From Notospermus geniculatus (Eukaryota; Nemertea; Pilidiophora; Heteronemertea; Lineidae), in assembly GCA_002633025.1 (NCBI GenBank), contig NMRB01000358.1, positions 86,880 through 150,879 of the forward strand: a stretch of DNA of 64,000 nt, given 5' to 3'. The position numbers were made by a program, and so were the translations under genes. The notes under the pieces are model-generated. The model was not told the DNA's origin and searched no databases. It saw nothing but the letters and a program-made list of their open reading frames with translations. Position 1 is the stretch's first letter. Every line of letters starts with the position of its first letter. This document shows, one piece after another, positions 40,401-52,400 of the stretch.

Positions 40401-43400
40401 GGCAAATACGTCCACTCCAACCCGTGAACTGACCGAGAGGGGGGGAAGACTTCTGCATAACTGACAAGCAGCGTTTATTTGACATGATCTGTTAAGCAAT
40501 TGGATGTGAGGAGATCTGTTTAGGAAGTCTGATAGAAATTGAATGAGGTGGTGTTGGCTAAGTGATCGTGGAGAATCAGCGGAATTAAGAATGATCCGAG
40601 CTTTGAACCAACCGTGACGGTGATAAAGGGGCCGGGTTCAGCAGTTAGAGATGAGAGAAAAGTGCATCTTTTTGCCGATCAGCAGTCAAAGGTTGATAAA
40701 GGACAGCATCTTTTTGCCTGTGTCATGGTCTTGACTCAAATGCACGGAGCACAGTTACCACAGATAGCTGGAGAGCATCTTGGGGGGGGGGGCATGCGCG
40801 GAAAAAAACATGACGTGATCAAACTTTATACCGAATTTGTCCCTTGCAAAATAAATCGTACGTTTGCAACCCTTGAAATAACCGTTTTAGGCCGATATCA
40901 GTTCAACCGTGATACCTGCAGCAGTTCCAAGTTTTTTTTTGGTGATTTTCCAATATGTACGTCTCGACTAGATAGACCAAAGTTCATTTTTAAGTGAGCT
41001 ACTTAAAATATTTGCAAAAAACGGTATTTTTTCTTAATGTCTGGGTGTACATCGTCATACCTGGTATTGATTCACGAAATTCTCGATATGTTCTTGATTC
41101 ACGAAATTCTCGATATGTTCTGGAGGTCACCTTGGTGGCCCGGTGTACTAATGTGATATCATGCGCACTAGACGTTTTAAATTCGATATGAATCAGCTGT
41201 AATCTGACATAAAAGATCCAATAAATGTCCCCTTGGTTAGACAAAAACCGTTGATTCAGTATTAACTATGATTCGCTTAAGGTAGTGATGAGCACAGAAA
41301 TTGAAACCTGGTCATGTGGAACATTTTCTGCTATTCAATCAAGTATACAATCTATTCTCAATGATTATTGATCAGATGAGCGAAGTAAAGATTAGTGGAG
41401 ACAAGACAAGGCACCAGTTTGACGTGTTTCAACAGCTCTCGCCATTTTGTGTTTGCGTACGGCAGACAAGCTGTCGCTACCAGATAACGCCCTGCCATGT
41501 ATCCTCACCTCAGTAGGCCTACAGCGTCAGGCAACTCAACTCCGTACCCGGGATCCGTACGATGTCGTATTCGATGTTATACGGCGTCCTTCTCCACCCT
41601 TAGCCGTGAGGATCGAGGAAGTGTTTGTACCTGAAACATGAGGGCCGAGGAAGTGTGTGGGGCTTGACGCTTGAGTCCTGGGGCGGAACATGGTCGCGCC
41701 CTGCCCTTCTCAAACCCGCACCGAAGGCGTCACCGCCATCCTTTCGCAGATGTCCCTCTTTCGATGGTCCCGATCTTCTCCGGAGATCTCGCCGAGGTCG
41801 ATATGGAGATGAAACTTTTGGGCAGTTTGTGCCCACTCTACGAAAAAGATAATGACCAAATATTCCAAGTAATGAGGTGGTGTACGAGGATGTCATACAC
41901 AACCACAATGAAAGGAGATATAATGCTTCTGAGAATTAAGCGTTAATCACTTCGCTGCTAATTAGATCGAAGATAGATTACACCATGATGAGGCGAGATG
42001 ATTTGAGGTCACAGCCCCAAGAGTTACGGGACCTGCTGATCCCGGTGATGGAGATGGCGAAGTCGCGTAGGTAACGTGGTTTGTTGATGGAGGCTGTTGG
42101 CTCTGTCGCATGTTGCAGCGTCATGGTCGCTTTTGAAGAGTGTCTGTGACAAAATGTCTCACTGGGTGTCGAAAAATACAACATCTTTGACGTAGGTGTG
42201 AATTCGGAAACCTTGGTAGGTCTATGACGTAAATTCGGGAACCCTGGCAGATCTTTGACGTAAATTCGGGAACCTTGGCAGGCCTTTGACGTAAGTTCAG
42301 GAACCTGTGGCAGATCTGTGTAATTCGGGCACCTTGGCAGGTCTATGACGTAAATTCGGGAACCTAGACAGATTTTTGACGTAAATTCGGGAACCTTGGC
42401 AGATCTTTGACGTAAGTTCGGGAACCTTGGCAGATCTACGACGTAAATCGGGAGCCTTGGCAGATCTTTGACGTAAGTTCGGGAACCTTGGCAGATCTTT
42501 GACGTAAGTTCGGGAACCTTTGGCGGATCTATGACGTAAATCGGGAGCCTTGGCAGACCTTTGACGTAAATCGGGAACCTTGGCAGATCTTTGACGTAAA
42601 TTTGGGGACCTTGGAAGATCTTTGACGTACATTTATGAACATTTGGTAGGCTGAGAATGGCATCGCATTGGAGTCTGAATAGCTCAGTGCATGGAGAAAC
42701 TTTCCAACGTTGCCAATGAATGATCCTTGCATACAAAAGTTGTAGTGCACGTGACTTCTCTGCTTCCGGGAGAACAAGAAAAACATCAAACAGATATACA
42801 ACTTAGGGATAGTGTCACACAGGAAAAGGTAGACACGAGAGGATTTTTAAAGATGTACTTCCATAAATCGGGGTTCCGTCCAAAAAAATCCCAAGGTATT
42901 CCTTGTTCATCTTCAAAGAAAGCAAAAAAACAAGATGGCCTCTGATAACCTGACGAACTCCCACGTGATGCGAGGCAACGGTAATATAAGTTATGAAGGA
43001 AAAGGTTTTATCTTCAACGAGATATGGTATTAGTGGAAAAATTACGCCCTCCATGGAGATTGATTACATATATTTTATAAAAGGTTCCTGTCTCACAGCA
43101 TAGGAAGATAGAATAACAATGGATACTGTCCTCAACTGACTTTATTTTTCCAAGTACCATTTCGTCTGGTATATTATCAAGATTATTAAGAAGGTGTAAC
43201 ACTATAGGTGCTAGTGTCAAACTGTTCATCCGTAGGTGCAGATACCCAGAGGATTATTGGGGACGTGTGCTATAACTAAGACACATTAGATAAATTGATT
43301 CAAAGGAAACAAACACCGGGTTTCATATCATCAAATCGTTACAGTTGTTACTAGTCCAATTTTTATGCTAAAGAAAGGTATCCTCACAGCTTGGTGACCT

Positions 43401-46400
43401 TTGAAGAGTTGTGTCTGTGATATTAGAGAGAAGGCCTGATCACGTGACAATAAAATTTGGTTGGTTTTTGTGTTGCTTGGTTCTGTCGTATATTTCACCA
43501 TAAATCGGTCCTTGGTCTCAGCGATGAATCGGTGGTTGCTGCTTCAACTATTCTTCACTAGTTGTTGTTGGCAGTAGAGAGAAGGCCAACTTTCATGTGA
43601 ATTCGGCTTGGTTTTGAATCGAGTGACGTTGAAGCAGCAAGCACCAATTTATCACTGAGATGAAATACGTAGGACCAATTTACAGTGAAATACACCACCA
43701 CTCTCCACTAGCTGTTGCATTGTGGAGAGAGAGCCAGCTTCCGTACGAATTCTCGGTTGATTTTTAATCGAGTAACGTTGGAGCGGCAACCACCGATTCA
43801 TCAGACGGGGATAGGACCGATTTCCGCTGAAATCGACAACAGTTGTCCAGTAGCTGTTGCACTCTACCTACTTCAGTTACAGACAAGTGCTTCTTTCCTT
43901 TCCTTTCAGACATAGCCGGCAAGTGCACCGACCCAGAATCTAATGTACACCAACTTTCCTCCAGTTGTTGCCTTGTACTTACTTGAATTTTCTCCTTTCG
44001 TTTCAGACATAGCCGGCCAGTGCACCTACCCAGATTGGCTGATAACGCCAAACGTCCAGGGCTCAGCAAAAGGATGGATCACAAAACGAGACTACTACAC
44101 ATCAGCAAGCTATTGGAGGGAACAGATTCACATCATCGTCGATGCACAGACTTTAACTTATGAGAAGGTGGAGAAACAGTGTGGGGACAACATCCCAGCC
44201 TGTGAAAGGGTGCTGCCGATGTATAAAAGGAGCTGTGTCAAAAACATGGGGCAGGGGAGATATCTTGTAAAACATGAACAGAGAGGAAGGTGTGTGTTGT
44301 TTCATTGAGTTTATTTTACTCAAGTGGAAGCTCTTTTTTGATATAACCAATGTCCATTTGATTTGACACAACCCTAAGTCATGAAGATCAGATCAAGATA
44401 TCACCACTTCGTAAAGAGGTAGTGTGCACAATTGCTACAACAGCATGGTCCATGCTTAGGTGTTCCTCAAAGTAAACACCCCCATTTCAATACTGTAATG
44501 TCCAACTCTTGGTTGTCACCTGATAAAGGATATTCTTAGGGAATCAAGACCCAAAATCTTATGCAATCTAACCTCCTTTCATTCATCATTTCCATCTTTT
44601 CTGTGTAGGTGTAGCTTCTTCCGTTCGTTGCTCTTTCCAATCAGGCCCTAGACATAAAATCCCAGGCCAGGAACAAACCAGAACATTCTCTCAATGTTCT
44701 CACTTTCTTTTTCAGAGGGGATCAATATCTATGTATGCACATTTCATCCAAGACAAAGAATGTTTTACAAGTAAAATATGGTAAGTAGAGACACCTGTCC
44801 TTTGCCTCTGGAACTAAAAGCACTGTTTGATTCTTCAAGTTCAAGTCTTGGGTGTCCTCTGACTGGAGGAACTGTTTGACATCAGTCCTCTGTGGAGGAG
44901 GTATCATCTGCTTACCTGTAGTTAAGGTATCATTCTCCAGTTTGGAAGATTATGATGAACTAGAGAAGGTATCATCTGCTTTCCTGTAGTTAAGGTATCA
45001 TTCTCCAGTTTGGAAGATTATGATGACGTAGAGAAGGTACCATCTGCTTACCTGTAGTTAAGGTATCATTCTCCACTTCGGAAGATTATGATGAAGTAGA
45101 GAAGGTATCATCTGCTATACCTGTAGTTAAGGTATCATTCTCCACTTTGGAAGATTATGATGGAGTAGAGAAGGTATCATCTGCTTACCTGTAGTTAAGG
45201 TATCATTCTCCAGTTTGGAAGATTATGATGACGTAGAGAAGGTATCATCTGCTTACCTGTAGTTAAGGTATCATTCTCCAGTTTGGAAGATTATGATGAC
45301 GTAGAGAAGGTACCATCTGCTTACCTGTAGTTAAGGTATCATTCTCCAGTTTGGAGGATTATGATGACATAGAGAAGTAGTCTCGTGCCACCAGACTCCG
45401 CAATTTTCAATTTTAGAGTCTGGTCCGGATGGTACCTTTTTCTTGTAAAATCCATCATGGCGGACAATCTACCGCCGATGACGTAGAACACAATGCACAA
45501 TCAAAGCAAAAAGCATTCAGCGTGCGAGTAAAACTGCAGTATTTGTACCCCTTGCTGTTAGGCCTACTGTACTTTTTATAGCATAATTCCCTCCCCAATC
45601 GAAAAAATATAAATATACTTGCCTGAAATTCCAATGAAAGACACTATAAATTGACTTGACAACACAAATTGAGGCGATTCACCTCACTAATTTTCACGCT
45701 TCAAGTTCTCTGGGCACCGCCATTACTCCCCTGCAGCCTACGTCACCAAATTTTGAAACTAGCCAATCAGCGAAGCTGACCTCATTTCAAATCATCGAAA
45801 TGAGGTCGATCAATGAGAATTGCGTTCCGTGCCAGACCCTCGGTCTAACGACCTCGGAGTATGACCGAGNACAGCATGACCACCAGTAGACAAACGATTT
45901 GAAAGGATTTTCAAACCTTGTATTACTACCAGTCTTGCGTCAGTTACGGTACAATAAATCATGTCGTCTTCTCAGCAAAGTTGTTGCCTTGTGAAAGGCA
46001 GTGATCTTTGCATCCTCCCATAGCAGGACTTTGGTTTCGCACCTCTTCGTAACTCACATACAAGTGGATGAGGAGTGAACCTCTGCTGTTGGAGGATGTG
46101 TTCTTTGTATCAAATAATGTTGCTGAAGTTGCACCTTTTCCCTGTTCCAGCTCAGGACCACAAGGAGTGGACGTTCTGTCCAATCGTTGGAGGCTTTGAA
46201 TTCCATACATTCAGCTATGCTACTCAAGAGGTAAGCCCTACCATCAATCTGAAACAGACTCAAGACAACCAATCCCCAAACTGAAATTGCGCGAGATCTA
46301 GAGTGGTCTAGCAAATGTCTCTGCTTTCTTACTGGTAACAAATGTTAAAGAAGCTGATAAAGTCAAAATTGTGTTGATACATGAAAAAGTTAATGCGAGG

Positions 46401-49400
46401 TCCTGGCAGCGGCACATCAAAATGGTGACACCTGTTTACTAGAAAGCCTATAAAGTGCCACAGTCAGAACTTCAATATGATTGCAATATCTCTTTCCAGG
46501 ATATCTGTCCGTCAGAGTGGCGTTTATCACGTGTCGAGATAGACTGCATGAAAGGCGAAGGGATGGAGTTCATGTTTCCTGTTACGGAGTGTAATCCGTT
46601 CTGGGAAGCAGAAAGTACGTCTGATACCCCGGGAAATTGTAAGAGAGATTTTTTAATGAAATTCCAAAGCTATCTGCCTGCTGCATGACCTCTGCTGACA
46701 AGGACTAACACCTACATAACTGCCTTTGCCTAACCTCACGGTGGAGGGCCGTTGCATGCCTAGGTAGTAGGTAAAACCATGGGGACATCATACCTTGGAT
46801 GCGGTCTCCTCACGGACCATCCTGATTGAATGATTGCCTCAGCGGTAATGATTCAATGGGCGTATTATCTCCGTAGAGACAGGCCTCTAGACTGAGGCAC
46901 TGATTGGTCCACTTGTGCTGGTACCTCAGCATGAGGCTACCCTCTGAGACCCAAGCTAAATGATCCCCCATGGCTCTGATCTCTAAATAACCACTGGATT
47001 ATTTAAAGACTTGGTATTCTCTCTCTTACCATTAACCATTTCCAACTATCGATTGGTGAGGTGTTATACCAGGGTTTCATCTACACTGTTAGAAAAAACA
47101 GAAGATTCTACAGAATACTGTAAACCGTGAAATTTTCGCGAGCGTTTTATTTTCGCGATTTTCGCGACGAGGGGTCAAAACGCCAACTTAAATCGCGGGA
47201 AAATCGCTGTATCTTAAACATTTCTGAAGCCCAAGGGCCATTATCGTGAAATTTATTCTTGGCGAATTTGTGAAGTAGGAAAATCGCCAACAGTTAGCGC
47301 CGCGAAAATTTCACGGTTTACAGTAGTCTGTGCAGCAGAGTTTCAAGCACTTTCTGTAAATTTACAGAAAAGATTCAGGGCCAAAGGAATATTATGTCAT
47401 TGCCCATGACCCTTTGTTTGGAAGGTCCCTCCTAGGTGTAACATAAAACACAGGTCATTGGTTCAGATGCAATTATGCCTTTAACTGAAAAAGTGGCTCT
47501 TTTAATTTCACAGAAAGAGCTTGTTTGCTGCCAGAAAATTCTGTTAAATTCTTCTGTTTTTTCTAACCGTGTAACTTGGCTGTTCCTTCACTACCGCTGA
47601 GGCAGTGAAGGTATGGGAAGAACCAGACAAGTTTCACAAAGCTGTAGGAAGCTGTCTCAGTTCTTTAAACTGCAGTCCAAAACAGACATGCTCTCTTTAT
47701 GTCAGTATGTTGTTCTTTTCTTCAAACCGTGCTATGACACCTCTAAAATGTTGATTACTCTTCGCACTAATATTTTACACTTTCTTACATGTGTGGGTGA
47801 CAACAAACTGTTCTGATCCCCTAGTGGGCGCTCTAACATCGCTTTGTTCATTTATGAAAGTAGAATGAAAATGTAGGCCTATGTTGCCATCATGAGATTC
47901 TTGTGCCTTGTATCAGTATCTTGCTTCTACAATTGTAGAAGCAAAGACACCTTTCAGGGGCGGATACAGGATTTGGGAAAAGAGGGGGCGTCCTGTGCTA
48001 GAAAAATTGAACTTTGTGTTTAATTCCAGAATTTCACGGTCGATGATACAGATTTGTTGGCCAAAAGGGGAGGCGTGCGCCCCCCTCTGGATCTGCACCT
48101 GCCTTTTTCTGAGTCGACGCTAAAACCATGATTTAACTTTTGTCTACATTTTGGGTGTCAAGGATTAGGGCAGTCATCACATCCCTCACTCCTCTCAAAA
48201 ACTCCTCAGGCACTTGAGGAAGTTAAAGATAATATATCACGACTTCATTGTTTATATTCAATGTTTGTAAACATGGATATTTACATTATGTTATTTTGGA
48301 CTTTTGGGGCATGCCAACCCACCAAAATGAATACTTTTGGAATCAACAGAATTTCTAGAGGGGCATGCCACCAATAATTTACTCACAAGACAACGAAAGC
48401 CTGGACATAAACAAACAAAATGTAAATAAACAATGAATTTCGTGGCCCGCGAAAATATCCGTGATACATTATCTTTAATAGAACAGAAACCAACCAGATC
48501 ATTTCTTCACTGTTGCATTGTAAATCCATCCCATTACCTTCCCTATCGGTGGTGGAATCCTTCACAAGAATCTCATCCTTGCCGCTGCTTCATTTTGAAT
48601 CATCAAGGTTGATATCGCTAAGCCTTCGGACTTCACAGTTTGACGAAGAGACCGAGGCCTTGATGTGACCTAGGCTTTGAAGTGACCTAGGCCTTGAAGT
48701 GACCTAGGCCTTCAAGTGACCTAGGCCTTCAAGTGACCTAGGCCTTGATGTGACCTAGGCCTTGAAGTGACCTTTGGCCTTCAAGTGACCTAGGCCTTGA
48801 AGTAACCTAGGGCTTGAAGTGACCTTGGCCTTGAAGTGACCTAGGCCTTCAAGTGACCTAGGCCTTGATGTGACCTAGGCCTTCAAGTGACCTAGGCCTT
48901 CAAGTGACCTAGGCCTTGATGTGACCTAGGCCTTGAAGTGACCTTGGCCTTCAAGTGACCTAGGCCTTGAAGTAACCTAGGGCTTGAAGTGACCTTGGCC
49001 TTGAAGTGACCTAGGCCTTCAAGTGACCTAGGCCTTGATGTGACCTAGGCCTTGAAGTGACCTAGGCCTTCAAGTGACCTAGGCCTTGATGTGACCTAGG
49101 CCTTGAAGTGACCTTGGCCTTCAAGTAACCTAGGCCTTGAAGTGACCTTGGCCTTCAAGTGACCTAGGCCTTGATGTGACCTAGGCCTTGAAGTGACCTT
49201 AGCCTTCAAGTGACCTAGGTCTTGAAGTGACCTATCCCTGAAGTGACCTTGGCCTTGATGATTCAAGATACACTGCTTTGGTTTTGGAATACCAACCAAG
49301 AACTACCACTGTATCCAAATATAATGGGACTCAACTATAGTTGACTCAACTATAGTTTTATGTTTGTTCATGTTTGAAGCACATTCTAGTAACTTTGCCA

Positions 49401-52400
49401 GCTCTGTAGGCCTGCAATACAATAAACTGAGTGGATTTTCTGTGTGCTAACCATGAAATAACTGGCTCTACATGGATGTTGAATCTATCTTCATGTTCTA
49501 TTGCCTAACTGACTGTATTTAGTTCCCTCTAAATCAAACTATAAATGTGCCTTGATTTACTGAATGTCATTAAGTTACTCTATCAAACATTCATGGTGTC
49601 TAACTTCTCCATGTGATGGGTTCAAAACAACAGGTCTTATTTTCAATTCAGTAACATTTTCTGTTGAAACTAACCTTAACATGAACTGTTATATGAGGCA
49701 ACAGCTAGAGCCTCTTTCATACTACATGTATTCTAAAATGGGATATTCATAACCAGATGTAAATTTGAGAGCTACCAGAGATAATTGCTCATGATAACTG
49801 AATTTGAGAGCTATCAGAGGTACTAAGTGCTCTACTGAATTTGAGAGCTATCAGAGATACTAATTGCTCATGATAATTGAATTTGAGAGCTATCAGAGAT
49901 ACTAATTGCTCATGATCACTGAATTTGAGAGCATTCAGAGATACTAATTGCTCATGATCACTGAATTTGAGAGCATTCAGAGATACTAATTGCTCATGAT
50001 CACTGAATTTTGAGAGCTATCAGAGATACTAATTGCTCATGATCACTGAATTTGAGGGCTATCAGAGATACTAATTGCTCATGATCACTGAATTTGAGAG
50101 CATTCAGAGGTACTAATAATTGCTCATGATGAATGAATTTGAAATTAATGGGGAATCACTTTTAGTGCAGTAGGAGATATTCTTTGCTAACAAGTGAATC
50201 TGTGAACACCTAGAGATACTCACTCTTGATGAAAGATGAATTTGAGATAAACCCATTACTGATGATGAATTTGGGAGTTGGTGAATGAATCTGAGGGCGA
50301 ACTGACATTCATTTTGCTCATGATGAATGAATTTGAAAGTAATGGTGAATCTGAAAGCAATAACAGATATTCATTACTAATGAAGGATGGTTTTGAAAGG
50401 AAATAGATAAATGACCAATGAATTTAACAAGTTACAGCTGAGGACAAATTCATGGCCTTTTCATCAGAGATGCACATTGCTGATAAATCACTTCCATTTT
50501 AATTCATTATCTCAGGAACACTTGACACGTTAGCCCCATGATGATGTTCCCATGAGATTTATGCTGATCTCTCTACCTCACTTCTTCCAGCGACAAGACT
50601 TTTCTGCTATGGTAACTGGCAGGAGAATGGTTACAAGTACGTCATGCTGAACATTCCTGGAGAATTTCCTAAATATTCTATGGTAAGTTAGTGTGGTTAA
50701 NAATTAATTATTCCACTTCGGACGATAGGGAATAATCACTTCGGGAATATTCGGCAACCAATCAAATTATCCGCCGGCAAACACGGCCTTGAAACTATAA
50801 TAGCAAGCATGTTATTGGCTAGTAGACTTTTACCGAGAACAACCGATCATTTATTCCTCGTCGAAAATCAATTCCGACAAGGAGTAATTCTTCAATAGAG
50901 GAGAAATGATTATTCCCGGAGAAAAATATAATTCATGAATTATACCCGAGGAATAAATGGTATTCTGACCGCATTGGAGCGCCATAGATCTCTCTACCTC
51001 ACTTCTTCCAGCGACAAGACTTTTCTGCTATGGTAACTGGCAGGAGAATGGTTACAAGTACGTCATGCTGAACATTCCTGGAGAATTTCCTAAATATTCT
51101 ATGGTAAGTTGGTGTGGTTAATCATCAATGCATACCGAGAATTCGTTGGTTTTCGTCAGTCGCATAGCTAACATCCACAGGGCCATGGCAATGAGTCAGA
51201 ACACCAGGGTGTGCCCTGGATGTCATCAATGTAGCTCCACAGCAGAAGGTTTGACTGTTCCATCCATCCCTTTTTCAGCCCTTCAGATAATATTAAAGAC
51301 TTGTTGTATCTCGCTCCAGTTGCATTTACCTTCATTACTGCATAAAGTGTCACCTAGCAACAGCGAAGTGTACAGGATTTTCAGCCATTTCATTTTGAAG
51401 AAAAGTCAGTCAAATTCATTTCTCAAATCGCTCGTTTTCTTCCAGCGTATGCCGCTCGTTCTGGGTGGCTCAAATAAGGATGTGTTCCTCTACAAGGGAC
51501 TCGTCGCCCCCACATCTGCTGACGGAAGGCCACCAGATGGCGTCAAATACTTCAAGATGAGCATGAAACGTTCCGATTCTGCTTTGTGTACAGATGAGAG
51601 TGACAGGTGTCATGAGTTTCGCCGTGCTGGGTACTGCACTAGCCGTCCTCGTTATGAATACGCACAGTATTGTAAGAGATCATGCAGGATTTGTGGTAAG
51701 TAGAGGGGAGGCAGTTTAGGTGACTGAAAAATGTGACCTGATCTCGCAAAAGTAGGTGCATGTCGCAACCAAGGAAAGGGTTAACGGCCTTTCAACACAA
51801 GAGCTGAAATGTATGTCTCTGCAGGTTGACCATAGTTGTGGATAGCAGTGATAATAGTTGAGTGACCTGATGGCCAGAGATGATCACCTGTGACATGCGC
51901 CTGCTCTTGCTGGAGCGGGTCACATGTGTGGCCGTGACCTATGGACACTTGGGCCCGCCCTTGGGAGGCTGTCACACTAGACATAATTATTATCAACTGA
52001 ATGGGGTTCATAATTATGTGACCACATTCTGCCTGAGCTGTCCTTGAATTGCGGCATGAAGCAACAACAGACTGCGATGCCCTGTACGTTGCACATATCG
52101 CAGTTTCACCTCTAAGGAACCAGTCACGGGTATCTTGGCCAAACGTCATTGATTGCATGCGCATAAGGCCTTTGTATTGCGGTAACCATTCGGTAGTGGT
52201 GGTTCTTGTGAACACCACACAGGCCTGAGTGTGAATGGGCCTGTTTAATGTAGGTATTGGTTAAGTTTCTGTTTGAGATTGATTTAGTGACCATTCCGTA
52301 GAGGTGAAATGACGGTATTGACCATCTGATCAAGCATCCTGAGAATCTCAGGTCATTTACGGTCATACCCTCCCAACCAAGCGCGAGAAGGGGAGCCGGT

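Larger units (their letters stand above)
22408..44006 (+). other. Putative intron 1 (21.6 kb)
   Basis: Contains Ns at 23364, 25047, 32071 and 35787, the repeats listed, and long unique stretches without coding signal: 25166-27807, 29885-31719, 33593-35184, 36159-38063 and 38521-42179. Parts of 30170-31160 and 36630-36960 are free of repeats and carry clusters of TAAT/ATTA and CATATG words. 39470-39780 contains two diverged ~150-bp units (AGCTCGGAG...GGAACATGA). No nested gene was recognised. Confidence 0.5.

Noticed and set aside
41978-42736. 252-codon minus-strand ORF, the longest in the window
   Set aside because: It lies on the 42180-42640 minisatellite. The repeated peptide follows from the DNA repeat, and unit length varies out of frame; no domain or splice context.
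43943-44008. In-frame ATG and hydrophobic peptide just before exon 2 as the true start
   Set aside because: The stretch is a pyrimidine tract plus acceptor, it is tandemly duplicated as intron sequence, and the hydrophobic core contains Glu. The 22338 start is better, though read-through cannot be fully excluded.
44893-45377. CRISPR-like array
   Set aside because: Units are uniform tandem copies without distinct spacers, inside an intron of an animal gene.
51588-51695. Free-standing ShK-type toxin gene
   Set aside because: The domain is part of an exon within a large ectodomain protein, with no own signal peptide or propeptide.
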